From NCBI GenBank assembly GCA_038232515.1, contig JBBSHS010000051.1, positions 1-19,181 of the forward strand: DNA of 19,181 nucleotides, in the 5' to 3' direction. The stretch is from JBBSHS01 sp038232515 (GTDB lineage Bacteria > Actinomycetota > Acidimicrobiia > Acidimicrobiales > JAUJNH01). The notes beneath the pieces are model-generated. The model saw only the letters and a list, made by a program, of their open reading frames with translations, was not told the DNA's origin and made no database searches. Shown piece by piece: positions 11,433 through 19,181 of the stretch. The number at the start of each line of letters is the position of its first letter. Position 1 is the stretch's first letter. The translations under genes were made by a program, and so were the position numbers.

Positions 11433-13807
11433 TGAACGCCGAGGGGGCCGGTGCGGCTGGCCCCGGCGACCAGGGGGGGGCGGTCGTCGAGGCGGAGCTG
11501 GCCCCACCTGCCCATGAGGCGTTGACACCGCCCGTCAACGTGGTCGTGGCCGAGCCGTTCGCCTACCGGCTGAAGCGCCGCCTGCTGGGCAAGCCGCTGG
11601 CCACCGAGGAGCTGTCCGAGGAGACTCTGGGCAAGCCCACGGCCCTGGCCGTGTTCGCCTCCGACAACCTGTCGTCCTCCGCCTACGCCACCGAGGAGAT
11701 CCTCCGGGTCCTGGTGCCCGTCGCCGGCATCGCCGCCTTCTCGTTGGTGGTACCGGTCACCATCGCCCTGCTGGTCGTGCTCGGCTTCCTCATCCTCTCG
11801 TACCGCCAGACCATCAAGGCCTACCCGTCGTCCGGCGGGGCCTACGTCGTCACCAAGGACAATCTGGGCAAGGTCCCCGCTCTGGTGGCCGGGGTGTCCC
11901 TCCTCACCGACTACGTGCTGACAGTGGCCGTGTCGGTGGCGGCCGGCACCGCCGCCATCGCATCGGCGGTGCCCGCGGTCGAGCACCTGAGGGTCGAGCT
12001 CTCGGTCTTCTTCGTCGCCCTCATCGCCTTCGGGAACCTCCGCGGGGTGCGGGAGTCAGGCAAGGTCTTCGCCGTCCCCACCTACTTCTTCCTGGTCAAC
12101 ATGGGCCTGTTGCTGGCAGTGGGCGGCGTCCGTCTGGTGACGGGCCACCTCCCGGCCGACCCGCTCACGGCCAACGGCCTCGTGCACGTCGGGTCACCGG
12201 GCACGGGCCTGTTGTACGGGGCCGCGTTGTTCGTGGTGCTGAAGGCCTTCGCGTCGGGCGGCGCCGCCGTCACCGGGGTCGAGGCCATCTCCAACGGCGT
12301 GACCGCCTTCAAGGAACCGGCCTGGAAGAACGCCCGTTCCACGCTGGTGGTGATGGGCAGCCTCCTCGGGATCATGTTCCTGGGGCTGTCGGTCCTGGCC
12401 GCCCATACCCATGCGGCCCCGTACATCAAGGGGACGCCCACCGTCATCAGCCAGGTCGGCAAGCAGGTCTACGGCACCAACCCGGTCGGCCATGTGCTCT
12501 TCTACGCCCTGCAGGTGGGCACCACCCTCATCCTGATCCTGGCCGCCAACACCAGCTTCGCCGACTTCCCACGGTTGGCCAGCTACGCCGCCGCCGATCG
12601 ATTCCTGCCCCGCCAGCTCAACAAGCGCGGCCACCGGCTCGTGTTCTCCAACGGCATCCTGTCATTGGCCGGGGCGGCGGCCGTGCTGGTGATCGCCACC
12701 GGCGCCCAGGTCGACCGCCTCATCCCGCTCTATGCCATCGGCGTGTTCACCAGCTTCACCTTCTCCCAGGCCGGCATGGCCAGGCACCACGTCCGCCTGA
12801 GGGAGGAGGGGTGGAGGCGAGGGCTGTTCATCAACGGCACGGGTGGCGTGCTGTCGTTGGTCGTGGACGTCATCATCGCCGTCACCAAGTTCAAGGGCGG
12901 CGGCTGGGTCGTCATCGTCGCCGTCCCCCTGCTGGTCCTGCTCCTCATCCGCCTCAACCGCCAGTACGAAGAGGAAGCCGAGGAATTGCTGGAGGACGCG
13001 CCCCGGGCCGCCGAGGCACCGATCCTGCGCCGTCACGTGGTGCTCGTGCTGGTCGACGGCCTCGACCTGGCCGCAGCCAGGGCCATTCAGTACGCCCGCA
13101 GCCTCATGCCCGACCAGCTCCGGACCGTCCACTTCGCAGTCGACGCCAAGCGGGCCGCCGAGCTGCGCACGTCGTGGAGCCGGCTGGGCCTTTCCCGGGT
13201 CCCGCTCGACGTCCTCGAATGCCCGGATCGTCGGGTCACACGGGGCGCCGTCGAGCTGGTGGCCGAGCTGGTGGGCCAAGGCGACACCGAGGTGAGCGTC
13301 CTCATCCCCCGGATCGTCCACGACCGGATCTGGCACAAGCTGCTGCACGACCGGACGTCAGACTCCATCGCCGCAGCCATGGTGGTGCTGCCCCACGCCA
13401 ACGTCACCTTCGTCCCCTATCACCTCGGCGGGAAGCGGGGTGTCACCATCGACCAGCCCATTCCCCATACCCACCCGGCGGCCGCTTCCCAGCCGAAGCC
13501 GTCGACGCCCATAGAGCGGGTGGACGGGACGCTGCCCATCGGTGAGGTGCGTTTTCGCCAGCACGTGACCGTCGCCGGCCGCGTCCGCTCGACGCGCACC
13601 CAGCCCCGCGCCGGTGTGCCCACGCTGGAATGCGTCCTCGACGACGGCACCGGGCGGCTGACGCTGGTGTTCCTCGGCCGGCGGGCCATCGCCGGTTTCC
13701 AGCCCGGCGTCCACGTGTCGGCCACGGCCGTGGTCGGTGAGCGTGGCGCCCATCTGGAGATGTTGAACCCGACCTACCGGTTCCTCCAGCCCGTCCCCCG
13801 CATCTGA
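11432..13807 (+). CDS. KimA/Rv2690c-like APC permease with UspA-like domain and fused C-terminal OB-fold
   Basis: A 791-residue protein. Residues ~1-45 are a Pro/Ala-rich leader. The APC core (about 65-510) begins GKPTALAVFASDNLSSSAYATEEIL, matching the KimA/YdaO potassium importers and mycobacterial Rv2690c, followed by about 12 membrane helices with YPSSGGAYVVTKDNLG and GVEAISNGV. A cytoplasmic UspA-like domain follows (about 533-670: RRHVVLVLVDGLDLAAARAIQYA). The last ~85 residues are an OB-fold (HVTVAGRVRSTRTQPRAG, then DDGTGRLTLVFLGRRAIAGFQPG, then LNPTYRF) like the separate actinobacterial OB-fold protein Rv2694c. It probably imports K+ or amino acids. KimA in Bacillus is controlled by c-di-AMP; control here is unknown. 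ATG 11432 is uncertain. Confidence 0.85.
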   Translation: MNAEGAGAAGPGDQGGAVVEAELAPPAHEALTPPVNVVVAEPFAYRLKRRLLGKPLATEELSEETLGKPTALAVFASDNLSSSAYATEEILRVLVPVAGIAAFSLVVPVTIALLVVLGFLILSYRQTIKAYPSSGGAYVVTKDNLGKVPALVAGVSLLTDYVLTVAVSVAAGTAAIASAVPAVEHLRVELSVFFVALIAFGNLRGVRESGKVFAVPTYFFLVNMGLLLAVGGVRLVTGHLPADPLTANGLVHVGSPGTGLLYGAALFVVLKAFASGGAAVTGVEAISNGVTAFKEPAWKNARSTLVVMGSLLGIMFLGLSVLAAHTHAAPYIKGTPTVISQVGKQVYGTNPVGHVLFYALQVGTTLILILAANTSFADFPRLASYAAADRFLPRQLNKRGHRLVFSNGILSLAGAAAVLVIATGAQVDRLIPLYAIGVFTSFTFSQAGMARHHVRLREEGWRRGLFINGTGGVLSLVVDVIIAVTKFKGGGWVVIVAVPLLVLLLIRLNRQYEEEAEELLEDAPRAAEAPILRRHVVLVLVDGLDLAAARAIQYARSLMPDQLRTVHFAVDAKRAAELRTSWSRLGLSRVPLDVLECPDRRVTRGAVELVAELVGQGDTEVSVLIPRIVHDRIWHKLLHDRTSDSIAAAMVVLPHANVTFVPYHLGGKRGVTIDQPIPHTHPAAASQPKPSTPIERVDGTLPIGEVRFRQHVTVAGRVRSTRTQPRAGVPTLECVLDDGTGRLTLVFLGRRAIAGFQPGVHVSATAVVGERGAHLEMLNPTYRFLQPVPRI

Positions 13808-13848
13808 AGCACCCACGACTGAAGCCTCCACGACTGAAGCCTCCACGA
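13804..13848. repeat. 15-bp tandem repeat over the permease stop codon
   Basis: CTGAAGCCTCCACGA occurs exactly at 13819-13833 and 13834-13848, and with two changes at 13804-13818, where its TGA is the stop codon of the permease gene. It fills the short gap before the next permease gene. Confidence 0.85.
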
Positions 13849-13869
13849 CGATCGAACGAGAGGGCGGCC

Positions 13870-15498
13870 ATGGTCGAGCCAGCGCCATCACCGGCGGGCG
13901 GCATGAAGCGAAGCCTGACGCTGACCGGCGTCACCGTGAACGCCATGGCCCTGATCGCCCCGGGTGCCTTCCTGTGGACCACGTTCCAGCTGCAGTCGGC
14001 CCAGGTGGCCGGCTCGAGCTCGACGGCACCGGACATGTGGACCGGCCTCGTTTTCGCCCTGGTGCTGGCCCTGCTCACCGCCTACAGCTACTCCGAGCTG
14101 GCCCGGGCCTATCCCGACGCCGGCACCGGATCGAGCTACTACTTCGCCGAGGCGGCCCTGCTGGACAAGGAGCGGCCGGGGCTGCGCAGGTTCGCCCGCG
14201 TGGCCAAGCTCACCATCGGGTGGATCAGCCACCTCTACTACTGGCTCTACCCCGGGATCATGGTCGGCTTCATGGGCATCCTGGCCAACTACATCTACCG
14301 GGCCGCCTTCCACCACACGCTCACCTACGTCCCGACGGCCGCCATCGCCGTGGCGCTGTGCTGCCTCAGCGGCTACATCGCCTACCGGGGCGTCAGCGGG
14401 TCGACGAACGTGGCCATCGTCATCAACGTCATCCAGATCACGACCCTCCTGGCCGTCAGCGTGCTGTTCGTGACCTACCGGCTGGGGCACGCCAACGCCG
14501 CCTATGAGCTGGCCAATGCCGGCCAGGTGGTGATCCCCCACAGCTTCCTGCACGTCGTCTACCAGTCGACCATCGCCATCCTCCTGTTGGTGGGCTTCGA
14601 ATCGGTGACCGCCCTCGGGGCCGAAGCCGTGAACCCGGACAGGGACATCAAGAGGGGGGTTCTCCTCAGCCTGATCATCCAGGGCGGCATCTGCTATCTC
14701 ATCGAGTACTTCGCCGCCAACTTCGCCATCGGGGCCGGCACCATCTCCCAGGGGACCGGCCCCACCACCGGCGGCTACGCGGCGGCGGCGGCTGACGGCG
14801 CCCCCATCGGCACGATGATCACCACCATCGGGAACAAGAGCCTGGGGCACACCGGCGTCACCTTGTCGCTCCTCGTGGCCGCCACCGTCCTAGTCGCCCT
14901 GCTGGGCACCACCCTGGCCTGTCTCAACACCGGTGTGCGGGTCACCTACGCCATGGCCAGGGACAAGGAGATGCCGTCGATCCTGGGCTGGCTGCACGGC
15001 CAGTTCGCCACCCCACACGGCGGCATCCTGGTGCTCACGCTTCTCTCCGCCGCCATCGGCGTATACGCCTGCACGCCGTACGACGCCGACAACATCACCC
15101 AGGTGACCCTGGCCTCGAACACCGGCACGTTCCTCGTCTACGGCTTCTCGTGCCTCATCACCATCGTGGCCTTCTCCCACCGTCACGACAGGCACTGGTT
15201 CAAGCACTACGTCATCCCGACGCTGGGAGCGCTCATGAACCTGGCCGAGCTCTGCGGGGTCGTCTACCTGGCCGTCACGGCCGGGGGCAACAGCTCCAGG
15301 GACGCCTACAAGGCGCTCGGGGTGGTGGTGGCCTGGGTCATCGCCGGGGCCATCTGGGTGGCGGTCAACACCGCCCGCCAGGGCCACGACCTGTGGCCCG
15401 ACGCCCCCAGACGCGGTCAGCAGCCGATGGACCGGCCTCTGACCGTCCCGGTCGGACACGACGAGTCGTCAGGGGCGGTCCGGCCCCCGTCCCTCTAG
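13870..15498 (+). CDS. APC-family amino-acid/amine permease
   Basis: A 542-residue integral membrane transporter with about 12 helices. The first is LTLTGVTVNAMALIAPGAFLWTTF (about 17-40), carrying the unwound GA/PG substrate region of APC transporters. YPDAGTGSSYYFAEAAL (about 86-102) and GFESVTALGAEAVNPDRDIKRGV (about 242-264) are the conserved APC motifs. GAGAG-type cytoplasmic segments are absent, and the C-terminus (from about 505) is a short polar tail. It lies 62 nt after the KimA-like gene in the same direction, with AGAGGG upstream of ATG as ribosome-binding site. The substrate is not determinable. Nearness to a glutamine-synthetase-family enzyme makes amino acids or amines reasonable. 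Confidence 0.9.
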   Translation: MVEPAPSPAGGMKRSLTLTGVTVNAMALIAPGAFLWTTFQLQSAQVAGSSSTAPDMWTGLVFALVLALLTAYSYSELARAYPDAGTGSSYYFAEAALLDKERPGLRRFARVAKLTIGWISHLYYWLYPGIMVGFMGILANYIYRAAFHHTLTYVPTAAIAVALCCLSGYIAYRGVSGSTNVAIVINVIQITTLLAVSVLFVTYRLGHANAAYELANAGQVVIPHSFLHVVYQSTIAILLLVGFESVTALGAEAVNPDRDIKRGVLLSLIIQGGICYLIEYFAANFAIGAGTISQGTGPTTGGYAAAAADGAPIGTMITTIGNKSLGHTGVTLSLLVAATVLVALLGTTLACLNTGVRVTYAMARDKEMPSILGWLHGQFATPHGGILVLTLLSAAIGVYACTPYDADNITQVTLASNTGTFLVYGFSCLITIVAFSHRHDRHWFKHYVIPTLGALMNLAELCGVVYLAVTAGGNSSRDAYKALGVVVAWVIAGAIWVAVNTARQGHDLWPDAPRRGQQPMDRPLTVPVGHDESSGAVRPPSL

Positions 15499-15800
15499 CG
15501 GCCGCGACGGGCGAGTGCGACGATCCCGCCTCGGGCGAAGAGGATTCCGATGCCGATGAACACGATGCCGGGGATGAGCCGCCACGACGCCCGCAGGACG
15601 ACAAGGGCGAACACCCCGCAGGCCATCCAGACAGCCGACAGCAAGAGCACGAACACCGGGTTCGGTGGCCGCCGACCGATCTGCGGCAGGGGTGCCTCCT
15701 CCGGTTCGACCCTGCGCTTGGGGCCAGCCGGCACCGTCCCCTTGGGTGTCGCCCGGCCTGAGTGGCCAGGGGCCTTCTTCTTCTTCTTCTTGGCCGGCAC
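15495..15800 (-). CDS. Small two-helix membrane protein with lysine-rich N-terminus (CrgA-like at best)
   Basis: A 101-residue protein with GTG at 15800, preceded on the minus strand by TACCGT 7 nt upstream (leaderless pattern); the longer frame to 15866 lacks this. Its N-terminus has six consecutive Lys after PA, then a basic Pro-rich region, then NPVFVLLLSAVWMACGVFALVVL (about 47-69) and LIPGIVFIGIGILFARGGIVAL (about 74-95). The layout of basic tail, two helices and very short loop with an NP before helix 1 recalls CrgA division proteins, which also sit near kinase/PP2C genes, but conserved CrgA residues are not clear. Its stop overlaps the convergent permease stop within CTAG (15495-15498). 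Confidence 0.7.
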   Translation of the reverse strand: MPAKKKKKKAPGHSGRATPKGTVPAGPKRRVEPEEAPLPQIGRRPPNPVFVLLLSAVWMACGVFALVVLRASWRLIPGIVFIGIGILFARGGIVALARRGR

Positions 15801-15807
15801 ACGACGA

Positions 15808-15813
15808 ACGGTA
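15808..15813 (-). promoter_or_regulatory. -10 box of a probable leaderless promoter
   Basis: TACCGT on the minus strand ends exactly 7 nt before GTG 15800, the same layout as the kinase gene at 8520. There is no Shine-Dalgarno motif between. Confidence 0.45.
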
Positions 15814-15902
15814 TCGGCTGGCCACCGGGCGGGGCAGGGCCTGCCGTGGCCGGTCGTCGCCGGCACGAACGGCGGGCCCTCACCCGGTCAGGCCTGATCG
15901 AC

Positions 15903-16793
15903 ATGGATGCGACCGACGGCGGGGCCCCAGACGCGGCTGGGGCAGGCAACGGCAGATGGGAGGCGCACGGCGTCCTGGCCAAGCTGTCGTGGGCCGTGCG
16001 AACCGAGCCGGGGGACGTGCGGCCCCACAACGAGGACTGGGTCGGTGCCCATGCCTCCACCGCTCCCGATGACGCCTGGGTACGAGGCCCGTTGTTCGTC
16101 GTGGCCGACGGTATGGGCGGCCATGCCGCCGGGGAGGTGGCCAGCCGTGTAGCAGTGGAGACCATGCTCGCCTCGTGGACGGCCGGCACGCCGCCACCGC
16201 CCCAGCAGGCCCTACGGGCGGCAGCCCGCGACGCCAACGTCGCCGTCTACGACGCTGCCCTGGAGCAGGGCCGAAGGGGCATGGGCACCACCATGGTGGC
16301 GCTGACGCTGGCCGGCACCGAGGCGCTGGTGGCGTCGATCGGCGACAGTCGGGCATACCGCGTGCGCGACGGTGAGGTGACCCAACTGACCGTCGACCAC
16401 TCCAAGGTGGGTGAGATGGTCAGGATGCGAATGCTGAGCGCGGACCAGGCCGCCCGCCATCCGATGCGCTCGGTGTTGACGCGCTCGCTGGGCCACGAGC
16501 TGGCCGCCAGAGTGGACCTGGGCCGGTTCGAGACCCGCCGGGACGACGGGTTCGTCCTGTGCAGCGACGGCCTGTGGGACGTCGTGGGCAAGGCCGACCT
16601 GGCCGAGGTGGCGGGCGGCATCGGCGCCGGCAAGTGGCCGACGCCCAGGGACGCGGTCGACGAGCTGGTGGCCCGGGCCCTCGGGCGCGACGCGCCCGAC
16701 AACGTAACCTGCGCCATCGTGCGGGTCACCAGCGACCGACCGATCCCCGCAGCTGCCGGCCGGCGGCCCTTCCTGTTCCGGCGGGGACGCTGA
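15903..16793 (+). CDS. PP2C-family Ser/Thr protein phosphatase (PstP-like)
   Basis: A 296-residue metal-dependent phosphatase. It carries the PP2C motifs in order: RPHNEDWVG (about 40-48, metal Asp), LFVVADGMGGHAAGEVAS (about 65-82), GMGTTMVALTL, ASIGDSRAYRVRDGEVTQLTVDHS, FVLCSDGLWDVV and DAPDNVTCAIVRV. It is cytoplasmic with no membrane helix, in contrast to PstP of mycobacteria. ATG 15903 is chosen because the longer frame from 15762 crosses the promoter and start of the divergent gene; an Ala/Gly-rich stretch precedes the domain. It ends 4 nt before the kinase gene, so the two form an opposing kinase/phosphatase pair. Confidence 0.93.
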   Translation: MDATDGGAPDAAGAGNGRWEAHGVLAKLSWAVRTEPGDVRPHNEDWVGAHASTAPDDAWVRGPLFVVADGMGGHAAGEVASRVAVETMLASWTAGTPPPPQQALRAAARDANVAVYDAALEQGRRGMGTTMVALTLAGTEALVASIGDSRAYRVRDGEVTQLTVDHSKVGEMVRMRMLSADQAARHPMRSVLTRSLGHELAARVDLGRFETRRDDGFVLCSDGLWDVVGKADLAEVAGGIGAGKWPTPRDAVDELVARALGRDAPDNVTCAIVRVTSDRPIPAAAGRRPFLFRRGR

Positions 16794-16797
16794 CAGC

Positions 16798-17922
<1,125 letters not shown>

Positions 17923-17958
17923 AGGCGGCCCCACGAACTCGGCAGAGGAGCTAACCGG

Positions 17959-19181
17959 ATGACAGACGTCCTCGACGGTGCCCGGTGGGTACGGCTCGGG
18001 TTCTGCGACCTGTTCGGCGTGGCCCGCTCGATGGAGGTGCCGGTGGCCCGCTTCACCGAGGCCTGCCAGCGGGGTGCTCCCTTCGACGGTTCCGCCGTCG
18101 AAGGCCGGGCCCGGGTGCTGGAGTCCGAGATGCTGCTGTGGCCGGACCCGACCACGGCGGTGTCCCTGCCTGGCGGTGAGGTCCGGGTCGTGTGCGAGGT
18201 CCGCACCCTCGACGGGCAGCCATGGGCGTGCGACCCCAGGACGGCGCTGGTCCGCGTGGTCGGCGAGGTGGGCGAGCTGGCCGACGCCTGGACGGCGGCC
18301 GCCGAGCTCGAGCTGCATCTTCTGGACGCCGACCTCCGGCCGGTCGACCGGGTTGGCTACTACGACGAGTCCGAGCGCCGGGGCCTGGCCGTGGTGCGGG
18401 CCGCGGCCGAGCGGCTGGCACAGGTCGGCGTGCCGGTCGAGTCGGCCCACCACGAAGCCGGCCCCGGCCAGTTCGAGATCGACCTGGCCCCCCTGGCGCC
18501 CGTGGCCCTCGCCGACGCGCTGGTCCTGACAAAGCAGGTAGTGCGCGACGCGGCCCGCCAGGCCGGCGTGCGGGCCACGTTCATGCCCCGACCGTTCTCC
18601 GGTGAGCCCGGCTCCGGCCTCCACCTCCACCAACGGGTCGCCGAGCACCTGGTGGACCCAGACGGCCGCCTCGACGACGACGGTAGGGGGTTCGTCGCCG
18701 GCCTCCTCCAGCACGCCGCCGGCCTGTCGGCGCTGGCGGCGCCGACCGTCAACTCCTACAAGCGGCTGCACGCCGGGCCCGAGGCACCGTCAGACGCCGT
18801 ATGGGCCCACGTGAACCGGGCCGCCCTGGTGCGGGTCAGCCCGGCCATGGGCGCCGGCGCCACCATCGAGTACCGGGGCGCCGACCCGTCGGCCAACCCC
18901 TACCTGCTGCTGGCCGGCCTCCTCGCCGCCGGCGCCCACGGTCTGGAGCATTCACCCACCCTCCCCCCGCCCCTCGAGGAGGACGACGGCTTCGACCCGG
19001 TGGGCGAGGTGGTACGCCCGGGACCGCTGCCCCGAGACCTGGACGAGGCTCTCGACGCTTTCGTCGAGGACGAGACCCTGGTCGACGCCTTCGACCCCAC
19101 CCTGGTGCGCCGCCTGGTCGACGGCCGCAGAGACGAAGCCGCCGCCTACCGGGCCCAGGTGACGACCTGGGAGCTCGACCG
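17959..19181 (+). CDS. Glutamine-synthetase-family enzyme (3' end off the window)
   Basis: 407 codons are seen, near the full length for the family (about 440-450). AGAGGAG at 17943-17949 precedes ATG 17959. The beta-grasp N-terminus is short (VRLGFCDLFGVARSMEVPV, then FDGSAVEGRARVLESEMLLWPDP). The catalytic domain has the metal glutamates in ELELHLL (about 115-121) and HHEAGPGQFEIDL (about 160-172), the His of GSGLHLHQ (about 216-223), NSYKRL, RAALVRVS and IEYRGADPSANPYLLLAG. It therefore has the residues needed to join ammonia or an amine to glutamate with ATP. The short N-terminus and FDGSAV (not FDGSSI) suggest a GlnA3/PuuA-like gamma-glutamyl-amine ligase rather than the housekeeping enzyme, but this is not proven. 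Confidence 0.9.
   Translation, partial: MTDVLDGARWVRLGFCDLFGVARSMEVPVARFTEACQRGAPFDGSAVEGRARVLESEMLLWPDPTTAVSLPGGEVRVVCEVRTLDGQPWACDPRTALVRVVGEVGELADAWTAAAELELHLLDADLRPVDRVGYYDESERRGLAVVRAAAERLAQVGVPVESAHHEAGPGQFEIDLAPLAPVALADALVLTKQVVRDAARQAGVRATFMPRPFSGEPGSGLHLHQRVAEHLVDPDGRLDDDGRGFVAGLLQHAAGLSALAAPTVNSYKRLHAGPEAPSDAVWAHVNRAALVRVSPAMGAGATIEYRGADPSANPYLLLAGLLAAGAHGLEHSPTLPPPLEEDDGFDPVGEVVRPGPLPRDLDEALDAFVEDETLVDAFDPTLVRRLVDGRRDEAAAYRAQVTTWELD

Noticed and set aside
13804..13848. CRISPR-like short repeats
   Set aside because: The 15-bp units are directly adjacent with no spacers and there are no cas genes. It is a simple tandem duplication.

Overview
The window is GC-rich and densely packed. 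It carries actinobacterial hallmarks: an Rv2466c/FrnE-type DsbA-fold oxidoreductase, a DUF6458 membrane protein, an Rv2690c/KimA-like permease, Hanks-type kinase/PP2C signalling, many 4-nt start/stop overlaps, and apparently leaderless genes with a TANNNT box 6-8 nt before the start codon. It is therefore from an Actinomycetota chromosome. A non-mycobacterial deep lineage such as Acidimicrobiia is possible, but the sequence alone does not settle this.

Region 1 (1-3684) is the right end of an integrated mobile element. Five genes plus a sixth running off the left edge read leftwards and are chained by ATGA/GTGA overlaps: an excisionase-like HTH, two unknown proteins, a RepA-like (AAA_25) ATPase, a second HTH protein and a partial gene. 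A further unknown gene, probably frameshifted, lies closer to the element end. The element stops at 3640-3684 in a 45-nt fragment that is the 3' half of a tRNA-Glu(TTC) gene, the expected scar of tyrosine-integrase insertion. Three perfect 11-bp repeats sit just inside. The integrase and the complete tRNA should lie beyond the left edge.

Region 2 (3685-6510) is chromosome. The most striking feature is a DsbA-fold oxidoreductase of the Rv2466c family whose catalytic cysteine codon is TGA. The TGA is followed 14 nt later by a small hairpin with a bulge-like U and a loop starting GU, as in bacterial SECIS elements. This is a candidate selenoprotein that ordinary annotation would truncate to an internal ATG. 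It overlaps a DUF218/YdcF-like gene. Two small membrane proteins, a perfect 13-bp terminator-like hairpin and adjacent tRNA-Asp and tRNA-Phe genes follow.

Region 3 (6746-10366) holds a two-gene ABC-2 exporter followed by a two-component system (HisKA_3 kinase and NarL/LuxR regulator), a typical drug/lipid stress-export module.

Region 4 (10516-19181) holds a DUF2231-like membrane protein, a KimA/Rv2690c-like permease carrying a UspA-like domain and a fused C-terminal OB-fold, a second APC permease, a small two-helix membrane protein on the minus strand, a PP2C phosphatase, a Ser/Thr kinase with a C-terminal anchor and no sensor domain, and a glutamine-synthetase-family enzyme cut by the right edge. 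Ion/amino-acid transport, phospho-signalling and nitrogen assimilation are side by side. The leader of the KimA-like gene can form two competing structures around a strong ribosome-binding site and may be regulatory.
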